Shown in pieces: positions 15,637 to 23,646 of a stretch of 39,150 nucleotides of DNA; the first letter of the stretch is position 1, and the number at the start of each line of letters is the position of its first letter. The stretch is from CAYPCH01 sp964409165 (GTDB taxonomy: Bacteria; Bacillota; Clostridia; Acetivibrionales; Acetivibrionaceae). The notes below the pieces were generated by a model that was not told the DNA's origin, did no database searches, and saw only the letters and a program-made list of their open reading frames with translations. The stretch covers positions 1-39,150 of the forward strand of contig CAYPCH010000018.1 of assembly GCA_964409165.1 (NCBI GenBank), given 5' to 3'. The translations under genes and the position numbers were made by a program.

Positions 15637-18027
15637 ATGGCTGATATAAATGGCAATGAAGCAAGCGTTGTTGATATAAAAGTTATCAAGCAACTTGAAA
15701 AATTGGGGTTTGTATTAAATGATACTTTGCTTTATCAGCACTCATACAGTATTCCTGTTCATTTACAAGCTGATATAGGGAAAAAATATATTACACCTGA
15801 TATTACCTTGATTGATGCTTATTCTAAAGAAGTTATTGCAATTATTGAAAACAAATTAAGTGATGAGAAAAAAGCATTAGGTCAATTGCTTATCGGAAGG
15901 CAAATATTGAAACCAAGATTTTTATATGCTGTATCAGAAGATAGGATGCTGTTTTTAGATACTACATGGCAGGGCTTAGAAGATGAGTTTAAACCTGTTA
16001 ATGAATTCATGTCATATGATGATATGAATGATAAAATTAACCAAGAAAAAGCAATGCGTTTAGCAAAACCTATTGAGATTGATACAACTATTGCAGGTGG
16101 TTATGATCCTAATATTAACAAGGAAAGATATTATCAACTTGACTGTATTAACACCTTAATAGAGAAGTTCAAAGATGGTAAGCAAAAGATGCTTGTTCAT
16201 ATGGCAACTGGATTGGGCAAAACCAGAACAATGGTGGCTTTCACAAAGGCTATGCTTGATAGTTCATTTTGTAAGAGGGTTTTATTTATAGTTGATAGAA
16301 GATTATTAGCAAAACAGGCATTAGAAGATGGCTATGCTCTAATTTCCCCAAAATACTATAATGCAGATTGGATTAAGACCTCAAATTATAAATTAAAGAC
16401 CAATATTCCTATTCATATTGTTGTTATTGATACTTTGGAAATTCTATTTCATAAAATCCCAAGTAATTTCTATGATTTGATTATTGTTGATGAATGCCAT
16501 CGATCAATATCAGTAAACAGAAAATTAGTATTGGACCACTTTCACTGCCCCAAAATTGGCTTAACAGCTACACCCAGAATTGCAGTTGGAAAGAAAGATA
16601 AAGAAATTGCACCAGAAGATTTAGAAATAGCAGATACATATACGCTATTTGGTTGCGAAACGAAAGAGCCAGACTATCAATTTGACTTGGCAAGGGGTAT
16701 TGATGAAGGATTTTTGGCCCCATATGATGTTCTTGAAATAAAAACTCACTTAACAAAAGAAGCTGAAGATGAGGGAATACTATTTGAGTACGTATTAGAC
16801 CCTACTTCAAGAGAAAGAATTGAGTTACCGCAGGAACAAAAAGTTAAGTTAGAACAACTTGAAAAGAAGTATCTTTCGGAAGAACGTTGCACTCGTATTG
16901 CAGAAGAAATCAAGAAAAACACTCAGTTTGGAGAAAAGCTTATTTTGTTCTGCGCAAGTCAAAATCATAGTATTATGATGGCAAAGGCAATAAATAAATT
17001 ATTCAATGATGGTTCAGACAATGGGTTAAAGTATGCACATACTGTTATTTCTAATAGTTCAGAGTCCAATGAATTTATTAAAAATCAGTTCAAAAAACCA
17101 TTCCAAAAACCTTATGTAGTTACATCCGTAGATATTATGAGTACTGGTGTTGACATTCCATGTGTAAGATATATAGGGTTTGCGGCATTAACTGATTCTA
17201 TCGGTAAGTACGTTCAAATGGTTGGGCGAGGAGCAAGATTAGATACAAAGGTTAGCGGTAAGTATAGCTTTAGAATATTAGATTTTGTTGGGCTGTGTAA
17301 AAAAATGGATGACGATGGCAAGGGTACTAAAAAGCCTAATGAAGTAGTAGTATCAGGTCCAAGTGGACATATAAGCACAGGCTCATCTGGTGGAAAAGTT
17401 GAGGGTGAATACTTTATTATTGAAAATTCAGATCCCAGTCAAATGATAGAGCGTGTATTCATTCATGGAGAAGACTACAAAGTAGTTGATAATATTCCTA
17501 TTGAAAAAGCCAGAGAGATATTTGAACAACAGGTAAATAGTACAGACGATGATGTCATTAATTCTATAAAAGAAAAAGTAGTTAAAGAAACAGATTATCA
17601 ACCAACAGATGAGGAAGTAACATATATTGATGAGTGGGTAAAAAAACCAGATATTTATCTTGATGAAACACAGCTTCAAAAAATATATGATTTTCCACAA
17701 GGTTCTGTTTGGGACTTTTTACTTCAGGCTTTTGGAGTTAAAAAAATACCTACTTTAAGAGATAGAATATCTTATGGTTATGATAGCTATATAAAAACTT
17801 ATAATTTTGATTCCATACAGCAAAAGCAGTTAAGTAAGTTTAAAAAGATATTTATTGCAAATGCAGAAAATCGTACAGGGTTTTCAGCAGATAGTATATT
17901 TTCAAATAGGGTATATGAGAAGAAGATTGGTACGCGTAAAGAAAATGATGAAATATTTAATGGTAAATTTGATGTAGTTTTCAATGAAATTAAACATAGT
18001 TTAAACCTACCAACAGACTGGCAGTAA
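15637..18027 (+). CDS. hsdR: Type I restriction enzyme subunit R (HsdR, type IB-like)
   Basis: The 796-residue protein has an N-terminal PD-(D/E)xK nuclease (PDITLID near residue 52, IAIIENK near 71). A superfamily 2 translocase follows: Walker A TGLGKT (Lys about 195), DECH box near 285 (IIVDECHRS), the LTATPR motif and a helicase C part with STGVDIP and QMVGRGAR. Length is close to the EcoAI (type IB) group and shorter than EcoKI HsdR. With the fused HsdM-HsdS it would cut unmodified invading DNA after translocation. The start has a GAGGAGG site 2 bp after the previous stop, so the operon is translationally coupled. Confidence 0.9.
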   Translation: MADINGNEASVVDIKVIKQLEKLGFVLNDTLLYQHSYSIPVHLQADIGKKYITPDITLIDAYSKEVIAIIENKLSDEKKALGQLLIGRQILKPRFLYAVSEDRMLFLDTTWQGLEDEFKPVNEFMSYDDMNDKINQEKAMRLAKPIEIDTTIAGGYDPNINKERYYQLDCINTLIEKFKDGKQKMLVHMATGLGKTRTMVAFTKAMLDSSFCKRVLFIVDRRLLAKQALEDGYALISPKYYNADWIKTSNYKLKTNIPIHIVVIDTLEILFHKIPSNFYDLIIVDECHRSISVNRKLVLDHFHCPKIGLTATPRIAVGKKDKEIAPEDLEIADTYTLFGCETKEPDYQFDLARGIDEGFLAPYDVLEIKTHLTKEAEDEGILFEYVLDPTSRERIELPQEQKVKLEQLEKKYLSEERCTRIAEEIKKNTQFGEKLILFCASQNHSIMMAKAINKLFNDGSDNGLKYAHTVISNSSESNEFIKNQFKKPFQKPYVVTSVDIMSTGVDIPCVRYIGFAALTDSIGKYVQMVGRGARLDTKVSGKYSFRILDFVGLCKKMDDDGKGTKKPNEVVVSGPSGHISTGSSGGKVEGEYFIIENSDPSQMIERVFIHGEDYKVVDNIPIEKAREIFEQQVNSTDDDVINSIKEKVVKETDYQPTDEEVTYIDEWVKKPDIYLDETQLQKIYDFPQGSVWDFLLQAFGVKKIPTLRDRISYGYDSYIKTYNFDSIQQKQLSKFKKIFIANAENRTGFSADSIFSNRVYEKKIGTRKENDEIFNGKFDVVFNEIKHSLNLPTDWQ

Positions 18028-18040
18028 TGGCGGTGAATGA

Positions 18041-18736
18041 ATGTTATCTGAGAGAATAGCTGTTCCGTTTATAGATAAAACTATCATTGATATTAGTTAT
18101 GCCAGAAAAATATTAAATGCTTTTGATACATCCCTTGCTTCTTCTATGAAGCCAGTACCTATTGATGGAATTATAGCAAGTAAAGGACTTATTATTAAAA
18201 CAGGGACCATAACAAAAGATAAGAGTATTCATGGGATGTTGGTCTTTGGTAGCAGCGATGTTGTTTTATGGGATGAAGAAAATCAAAAAAATCACACAAT
18301 ATTTTGTAATGGGAAAACAATATATATTGATGAGTTACTATTAGAACACACATTGAAAAATCGTTATCGTTTTACCTTGGCTCATGAATATGCTCATTGG
18401 GTATTACATAGAAAAATTGTTAAGAAGCTTGCAAAAGAAAAGAGATTGCTACCATATCTGACTTGTAAAGAAAGAAATATTAATGTTGAGCTAATTGATC
18501 AAATAGAAGCCTCCTGTGAATGGCAGGCTAATTATTTGGCGGGTGCAATATTAATGCCGTATCTACCTTTAAAGTATTATTGTCAAGAAAATAGATTTAA
18601 TATTTTGGATACAGAATATTTATCTGAGCAAGTCAAGCTGTTATCTTGCAAGTTTTCAGTATCAGTCAAAGCAATGTATGTAAGATTGAGACAGCTTGGA
18701 TATATAGCTAATATAGAAGATTTAGAGAGGAGTTAA
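18041..18736 (+). CDS. ImmA/IrrE-family metallopeptidase
   Basis: The 231-residue protein has the zinc-binding HEYAH motif (His115, Glu116, His119) within TLAHEYAHWVLHR, and the downstream EWQANYLAGAILMP segment that supplies the third ligand, both hallmarks of the ImmA/IrrE (COG2856) family. Such peptidases cut XRE-type repressors and so relieve repression, for example ImmA of ICEBs1. It sits 13 bp after hsdR with a GGCGGTGA site and is the last gene of the restriction operon. Possible targets in this element are the XRE protein at 12366 or the C1-type repressor at 7687. No ATPase or sensor domain is fused. Confidence 0.88.
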   Translation: MLSERIAVPFIDKTIIDISYARKILNAFDTSLASSMKPVPIDGIIASKGLIIKTGTITKDKSIHGMLVFGSSDVVLWDEENQKNHTIFCNGKTIYIDELLLEHTLKNRYRFTLAHEYAHWVLHRKIVKKLAKEKRLLPYLTCKERNINVELIDQIEASCEWQANYLAGAILMPYLPLKYYCQENRFNILDTEYLSEQVKLLSCKFSVSVKAMYVRLRQLGYIANIEDLERS

Positions 18737-18836
18737 TTTTGTAAGCCGCCAAGATATCAAAATGATATTGGACATTTACGTATGATTAATGATTAGTAAG
18801 TGTTATTTGTTATATTTTACTGGATTGAGGTGGTTT

Positions 18837-19253
18837 GTGGATAACCTGATTATAAATTTGTGCAATAAGAAAAAGATAGGGTTTATAGTAATGTCTATTA
18901 TTATATTTTTCTTGTCAGTAATGATGGTATCTTATATAGATGCAAAAAGCATAGCCATAAAATCCTTACAAATAGCAACCATACATGATGAGGAAAGCTT
19001 TAAGCAGGTAAAGAATGAGATATATGATATAGTTACACCTGAAGTCCAGCGGAGTCTTTTTGATAAAGAGTTTTCTGCTGATAAAAATTATCCGATCATA
19101 ACATACAAGGTCAATAAGATCCGTGGAAACATTATTGGAGTTAATCATTATGAGTTCATTGTAAACTGGACCTCTAATGGGTATTTGACTATAGACTCCA
19201 TTATTACCGTTAAAGATGGCATTGTATATGATTCAAAGAGAATAGATTTATAA
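18837..19253 (+). CDS. Unknown membrane-anchored protein
   Basis: One hydrophobic segment near the N-terminus (IGFIVMSIIIFFLSVMMVSY) is followed by an outside domain of about 100 residues (ITYKVNKIRGNIIGVNHYEF and later strands) rich in beta-type sequence. The best ribosome site, GAGGTGG, favours a GTG start at 18837; an ATG at 18789 has none. It has the shape of a small lipoprotein-like or conjugation-type membrane anchor but no cysteine lipobox. A terminator follows. I recognise no family and assign no function. Confidence 0.6.
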   Translation: MDNLIINLCNKKKIGFIVMSIIIFFLSVMMVSYIDAKSIAIKSLQIATIHDEESFKQVKNEIYDIVTPEVQRSLFDKEFSADKNYPIITYKVNKIRGNIIGVNHYEFIVNWTSNGYLTIDSIITVKDGIVYDSKRIDL

Positions 19254-19284
19254 CTACCTGAAAATTAAATAAAGATATTGCTTC

Positions 19285-19316
19285 AAAATCCCGTACGGTC
19301 AATGCGGGATTTTTTC
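19285..19316 (+). terminator. Intrinsic terminator after the membrane-protein gene
   Basis: AAAATCCCG pairs with CGGGATTTT, followed by more T. It closes the transcription unit that starts at 12296. Confidence 0.85.
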
Positions 19317-19481
19317 ATGTCTACTTTCAATAACTATATTGTTTATAAAAATTAATTTAACTAATGGAACTACAAAATGGACAAAAAAGAATAATTTTGG
19401 ACAAAGAATTATTCAGACACTGCAGTAAGAACTATATTGATTGAAACAAGAAATCCCAAATTAATTCAAGGAGGTTTTCAA

Positions 19482-19874
19482 ATGAAAGATAAATTTAATG
19501 ATCCATTCGTAGTTCCAGCATCATCGCTTGTATCTATACCTGTTACAGAAACCATTGCTAAGCTTTTACAGGCTATGTTTAGCACTAAAATAGGTTCGCT
19601 GGAACTGGAGATTGACGAAGATGGAGTAGATGGCCCACAGCTTATTGTATCCTGCTATCTATCCAATGTAGAGAATAATAAGTGGAATGGCTTAACGCAA
19701 ATGTATACTGTCAAACAGCTCAATGATTATAACAAGCTGAGACAACTTGTTTACCAGATAATTGATGATTACTACGCGTTGGAAGATGAGCAGATTGTTG
19801 ATAAGCAGATGTTAAAGGAAATGGATGAAGAATGGGAATTGGATTGGGAAGAAGATGAAGATGCAGAGTTTTAA
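19482..19874 (+). CDS. Unknown acidic protein
   Basis: The ATG at 19482 has a perfect AAGGAGG site, so a longer reading from 19437 is rejected; the product has 130 residues. The C-terminus is strongly acidic (KEMDEEWELDWEEDEDAEF). The core contains VTETIAKLLQAMF and a beta-rich part. No known family, signal peptide or membrane segment. It is paired with the next small gene, whose ribosome site lies 40 bp after its stop. Together with the 9637 product it is one of two strongly acidic small proteins of the element. Confidence 0.65.
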   Translation: MKDKFNDPFVVPASSLVSIPVTETIAKLLQAMFSTKIGSLELEIDEDGVDGPQLIVSCYLSNVENNKWNGLTQMYTVKQLNDYNKLRQLVYQIIDDYYALEDEQIVDKQMLKEMDEEWELDWEEDEDAEF

Positions 19875-19926
19875 TCCAAGCAATTTACTCTACCCTATTA
19901 TCAAATACTATAAGGAGGACCGCATT

Positions 19927-20106
19927 ATGATTTGTGATATAGCAGTAACTTTCAAGGTTCCAAAGCATACCTATACCGTACTTAATCAGATTAATACTCA
20001 AAATGGTGAAGTGGGCATCGCATTAAACGATGACGGAACGATAACCTTATCCGCACAGATGCTGGATTTCACTAACTCAGAGTATGATTGGCCCGAAAAT
20101 GAGTAA
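19927..20106 (+). CDS. Unknown 59-residue protein
   Basis: An ATG at 19927 with AAGGAGG nearby gives a 59-residue product. A longer frame from 19825 overlaps the previous gene and lacks a site. The sequence looks like a compact beta-rich domain (ICDIAVTFKVPKHTYTVL, GEVGIALNDDGTITLSA) with an acidic tail. It is probably co-transcribed with 19482. No family recognised. Confidence 0.55.
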   Translation: MICDIAVTFKVPKHTYTVLNQINTQNGEVGIALNDDGTITLSAQMLDFTNSEYDWPENE

Positions 20107-20168
20107 TTAGGTTTTGGGAACTTCAAAACCTTAAGAATTAAAGGACTATCAAAATGATAATTTTGAAA

Positions 20169-20334
20169 GCTTTCCCACAATACATTGTTTATTTTTTTTA
20201 CTCATAACTACCTTTGTAGCTCTATGATTTTAAAAAAGAAGATATACGTTTCTATTGTGGGAAAGCCGAAGTCCATGTTATTAAAATAAATAGAGATATT
20301 GAAATTACTATTATCTCATGAGATTGTGGGAAAG
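20169..20334 (+). promoter_or_regulatory. Leader with three copies of ATTGTGGGAAAG, one covering the ribosome site
   Basis: An inverted copy GCTTTCCCACAAT (20169-20181) can pair with ATTGTGGGAAAGC (20254-20266, 13 bp) or with ATTGTGGGAAAG (20323-20334). The last copy runs into GGAGG, the ribosome site of the 20349 gene. In RNA the two pairings exclude each other, and one would hide the site. As DNA the three copies could be operators. Confidence 0.6.
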
Positions 20335-20348
20335 GAGGACAACAAATA

Positions 20349-20909
20349 ATGGATTTAGCGTATTTTATTGAAAATACAACAGATGAATACATAGATAACA
20401 CCGCGCTTTTTAAGATTATAAATGATTTGGAAATTGATGATGAATTTGTCTACTCCGACACAGCAGGTTACAGGGATGATCTTGAAAAGCTTTTAGATGA
20501 TTTGGATAACACTCTTATAGAAGCGAGTAGCAAGAGGCTTGTAATTCGTTCCGTAGTTGATATATCTGATACAGCAAAGGGTCTTCTCGGTTTTCTCTCC
20601 AATCTGCAAGACAAAGGTATTATATTGTGTAGCATATCCGAACCTTATTTATCAGGTGAAAATTACTTTACAATGTTAAGCGGGTTTATTCAAGTCACAA
20701 ATTTCTATTCAGAAAAACATAGAAAACAAGGATATGAGCTCGCAAAAGAAAGAGGCTCTATTGGCAGAAAAGCAAAGACAGAAGAAACAGCTAAAGCAAT
20801 CCGCTTGTATAAAACGGGAGCTTTTACCACGGCAGAGATTGAGCAACTTTCAGGGGTTTCATCCTCTACCCTTTATAGAGCATTGAAAGAAATTGACAAG
20901 CAGGAATAA
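20349..20909 (+). CDS. Serine-recombinase-like protein lacking catalytic residues, with C-terminal HTH
   Basis: The 186-residue protein follows the layout of small resolvases/invertases. A region matching the middle of the resolvase domain (YRDDLEKLLDDLDNTLI, LLGFLSNLQDKGIILCSISE) leads to a helix (SEKHRKQGYELAKERG) and a Hin-like HTH (IGRKAKTEETAKAI, AEIEQLSGVSSSTLYRAL). However, the N-terminal YxRVS motif with the nucleophile serine is absent, and the usual DRLGRS arginine motif is replaced by VVDISDT. It is therefore probably a DNA-binding protein that no longer cuts DNA. Likely roles are regulator or accessory factor for the element's recombination. Its ribosome site lies in a repeat that may form alternative hairpins. 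Confidence 0.75.
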   Translation: MDLAYFIENTTDEYIDNTALFKIINDLEIDDEFVYSDTAGYRDDLEKLLDDLDNTLIEASSKRLVIRSVVDISDTAKGLLGFLSNLQDKGIILCSISEPYLSGENYFTMLSGFIQVTNFYSEKHRKQGYELAKERGSIGRKAKTEETAKAIRLYKTGAFTTAEIEQLSGVSSSTLYRALKEIDKQE

Positions 20910-21082
20910 ATACATATCATCACTTGTTCGTTAAATTATACAAATTTCTACTATTGAGATATATCAGGGGTTTTATTTTTCAGCATTAAATGATAGATCA
21001 TAAAAGTTTAATATACGAACTAAAATCAAGAATTTAATGTACTACTTCAGGAAAATCATTGACCAAGGGGTGAAAATATAAG

Positions 21083-21667
21083 ATGGCAAATAAACGTACA
21101 CGCGCTGTAAGTGAACCAGAATTTTTTCTTCTTTTAGATACAATAAATAATGGGTTTATAACTAAAGATGGTAAAAGAGTACACAAAAATCCTCAGATCT
21201 GCATGATCGCTACGCTACAAGGTAATTTGGGTCTTCGCATATCGGATTGTATCAATTTAAAGCTATCAGATATTGTACAAGAAGCAGGTAGACATAGATT
21301 AAATATTATTGAAAATAAAACTGGCAAAAAGAGAGAGTTTACTATTCCAGAGGAGGTTTATAACTATATATTGAGATATATGCTTGAAATGGGTATAAAA
21401 CCAAATCAGAGATTATTCAGTATAGGAGTTAGGGCAGTACAAAAGCACCTTAAAATAACTGCAGATTATTTAGGATTAGAGGGTATTGGGACGCATTCCC
21501 TAAGAAAATTCTTCTGCACCCAGATTTATAATAACAACCAGTTCAATATTGAATTATGCAGGGTGCTGATGCAACATAGTAGTAATTTAGTGACCCAACG
21601 CTACATTGGTTTACAACCTCGGCTTGTAGAACAAGCACTTCAAAATCATGTGAAACTTCCCAACTAA
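21083..21667 (+). CDS. Short tyrosine recombinase
   Basis: The 194-residue protein is nearly only the catalytic domain of a phage-type integrase: Arg52 in GLRISD, HSLR (His138, Arg141), His165 in MQHSS and the nucleophile Tyr174 in TQRYIGL. An arm-binding N-terminal domain is missing, and the core-binding domain is short. The size is similar to XerC-like minimal recombinases or the FimB-type group. Because the element ends match a serine integrase, this enzyme is unlikely to be responsible for integration here; it may resolve dimers or act on other sites. The ATG follows AAGGGGTGAAA, and a terminator follows the gene. Confidence 0.88.
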   Translation: MANKRTRAVSEPEFFLLLDTINNGFITKDGKRVHKNPQICMIATLQGNLGLRISDCINLKLSDIVQEAGRHRLNIIENKTGKKREFTIPEEVYNYILRYMLEMGIKPNQRLFSIGVRAVQKHLKITADYLGLEGIGTHSLRKFFCTQIYNNNQFNIELCRVLMQHSSNLVTQRYIGLQPRLVEQALQNHVKLPN

Positions 21668-21692
21668 TCTGAACAGTATTATTAAGAGCATT

Positions 21693-21738
21693 CCTTTGTG
21701 TTATGAGCTTGTCTAACACCAAGGGCTGCTTTTTTTAT
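21693..21738 (+). terminator. Intrinsic terminator of the tyrosine recombinase gene
   Basis: CCTTTGTGTTA (21693-21703) pairs with TAACACCAAGG (21714-21724) with one mismatch, then GCTGC and a T-run (21730-21738). Confidence 0.7.
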
Positions 21739-21747
21739 TTATAAAAA

Positions 21748-21778
21748 GGACATAAATGAAAAAGTAGATAGCAGTTGA
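21748..21778 (+). repeat. Intergenic motif halves GGACATAAA and GCAGTTGA, swapped order
   Basis: Both halves of the motif seen at 9941 and 11991 occur here in the opposite order, just upstream of the small gene that precedes the integrase. Confidence 0.4.
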
Positions 21779-21849
21779 ACTATAAATGCGAACTGTTTTT
21801 ATAACAGATGAAAGTAATCAATGCAAACGAAAATTTAGGAGGGTTTGCA

Positions 21850-22023
21850 TTGAAAAAAAATAAAGAAAACGTTGACAAAACTACTAACGGGACGGTAACA
21901 TCTCCAGGTAAAATTGAGGTTACAGAAGTAAATATGCCCAGTTCACAAGCAATTAAAAATTTCAGTATTAAATTAATTGAAATCAAAGAAAAGCTACATA
22001 GTGAGGTGAAAGTAAGTGCATAA
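21850..22023 (+). CDS. Small protein overlapping the integrase start; candidate directionality factor
   Basis: A TTG at 21850 has an AGGAGGG site 6 nt upstream and gives a 57-residue basic product; an ATG at 21808 lacks a site. It has a disordered-looking N-terminus and an amphipathic helix at the C-terminus (IKNFSIKLIEIKEKLHSEVK). Its end overlaps the integrase start by 8 bases, so translation is coupled. Genes in this place often encode recombination directionality factors, which are varied in sequence. No sequence similarity proves this. Confidence 0.55.
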   Translation: MKKNKENVDKTTNGTVTSPGKIEVTEVNMPSSQAIKNFSIKLIEIKEKLHSEVKVSA

Positions 22024-23560
22024 GGAAATAATAATTGAAGATGTAGCTATATACCTAAGAAAATCAAGGGGTGAAACTGAAAAAGACCTTGACAAGCATA
22101 GTGATGCACTTATAGAAATATGCAATGATAAGGGATGGAAATACGAGACATATAAAGAATTAGTATCAGGTGATACCATTGAAATGCGACCCGTAATACA
22201 GGCTTTACTTGAAGATCTGGAAGACGATCTGTATGATGCTGTTATGGTTATAGACCAAGATAGGCTCTCAAGAGGCGGTACTGCTGATTCTGAATTAATC
22301 AAAGAAACCTTAGTAAATAGCAAAACATATCTGATAGAGAGTAGTAAAGTATTTGATTTATCTACTGAACAGGATGAGTTTGTCTATGATATAAAAAGCT
22401 TTCTTGCAAGGCAGGAATACAAATTAATTAAAAAAAGATTAAGAAGAGGTAAAATACAGGGCGCAAAAAAAGGTTTATGGACAAATGGGACACCACCACT
22501 TCCCTATGTATATAACAAAGAGGAGAAAATCTTAGAAGTGGATGAAGAAAAGCTTGTTATATATAGAGAGATTATTGATTCTGTAGTTAAGTATAAAAAG
22601 CCTACAAATCAAATTGCTTATGAATTAAATAGAAAAGGTATGAAAACAAATGGTAACAGGGGTAGCCAGTTATGGTCAAGTAAAACAGTAAGGGATACGC
22701 TCTTAGATTTAACACATCTTGAGCATAAAGATGATAAGAAAAAAGGTCATATAGTAATCAGTAAGACAAAAGGTAACGGGCACAAGAAGAAACCAGCGAA
22801 AGCTCCTAACTGTGAGAAAATAGATAAAAGTGAGTGGAAAAAATACAAAGGGTTGCACAAAGCATTAAAGACCAAAAAAGAACATGACAAAATTGAGGTG
22901 TTTTTGGGTAGAAAAACAAAAGCTCCAAGAAAAACAACAGCAAAGCAAATATATCCTTTAACCGAGTTGCTAAGGTGTAGCATTTGTGGTCATTTTCTTG
23001 GATTTACTGAAAGGTCGGACAGAAATGGTTTGCTGTCAGTAAAGAAATGTTGGTACGTAGATCCTTACGGTAAGAAATGTTCTAATCGAAGTGCTCCTAT
23101 GAATCCAGTAATAAAAGAGATAAATAAGGCTATTCAAAAACATATTAAAGATATAGAGGAAGAAATAGAACAAATAGATTTAGAAAAATTAAATTCTATT
23201 TATGAAAAAATTCAAATAATAAATAAGAAAATCAAAAGCAAAGAGGAAGAGATAAATAGACATGTTGAAGCATTCGGTGCTGGTGCTTATACAATTGACT
23301 TTTATACTAAACTTTTATCAAGGTTAAATGGAGAAAAGAAAGCTCTTTCCGAAGATGTTAGACTTCTTGAAATAGAATATAAATGTATGCAGGAGCAAAG
23401 TAGCACAGAAAGGGTAAATATCCTTAAAGAATTTGTTGATTTGATAGAAAACCCTGATCTAACTTGGGAAGACCAAAACCAGCTGTATAAAACCATAATC
23501 GACCATGTAGACTACACCAAAATGAATGACGATATAATGATTGCCATAACATATAAGTAA
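22016..23560 (+). CDS. Large serine integrase
   Basis: A GTG at 22016 behind AGGTGAAAG gives 514 residues. The N-terminal resolvase domain has the nucleophile in YLRKSRG (Ser17), the VMVIDQDRLSRGG arginine motif and a long helix. The recombinase domain spans about residues 160-300, followed by a zinc ribbon with CSIC near 320 and a C-x9-C pair near 343-353. A coiled-coil region (about 380-460) follows, as in phiC31/A118-type integrases. The gene lies directly beside the right attachment site. It should integrate the element into DUF255 genes and, with a directionality factor, excise it. Confidence 0.93.
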   Translation: MHKEIIIEDVAIYLRKSRGETEKDLDKHSDALIEICNDKGWKYETYKELVSGDTIEMRPVIQALLEDLEDDLYDAVMVIDQDRLSRGGTADSELIKETLVNSKTYLIESSKVFDLSTEQDEFVYDIKSFLARQEYKLIKKRLRRGKIQGAKKGLWTNGTPPLPYVYNKEEKILEVDEEKLVIYREIIDSVVKYKKPTNQIAYELNRKGMKTNGNRGSQLWSSKTVRDTLLDLTHLEHKDDKKKGHIVISKTKGNGHKKKPAKAPNCEKIDKSEWKKYKGLHKALKTKKEHDKIEVFLGRKTKAPRKTTAKQIYPLTELLRCSICGHFLGFTERSDRNGLLSVKKCWYVDPYGKKCSNRSAPMNPVIKEINKAIQKHIKDIEEEIEQIDLEKLNSIYEKIQIINKKIKSKEEEINRHVEAFGAGAYTIDFYTKLLSRLNGEKKALSEDVRLLEIEYKCMQEQSSTERVNILKEFVDLIENPDLTWEDQNQLYKTIIDHVDYTKMNDDIMIAITYK

Positions 23561-23567
23561 GAAAATT

Positions 23568-23603
23568 AAGGATATTGACTTTTTGGTAATATCCTTGATT
23601 TTT
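23568..23603 (+). terminator. Intrinsic terminator of the integrase gene
   Basis: AAGGATATT (23568-23576) pairs with AATATCCTT (23588-23596), followed by GATTTTT. The next gene needs its own promoter; TATACT at 23608-23613 is a possible -10. Confidence 0.8.
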
Positions 23604-23646
23604 GGGGTATACTAAAATGAAATACGTTATGAAGGAAGGTGATAAA

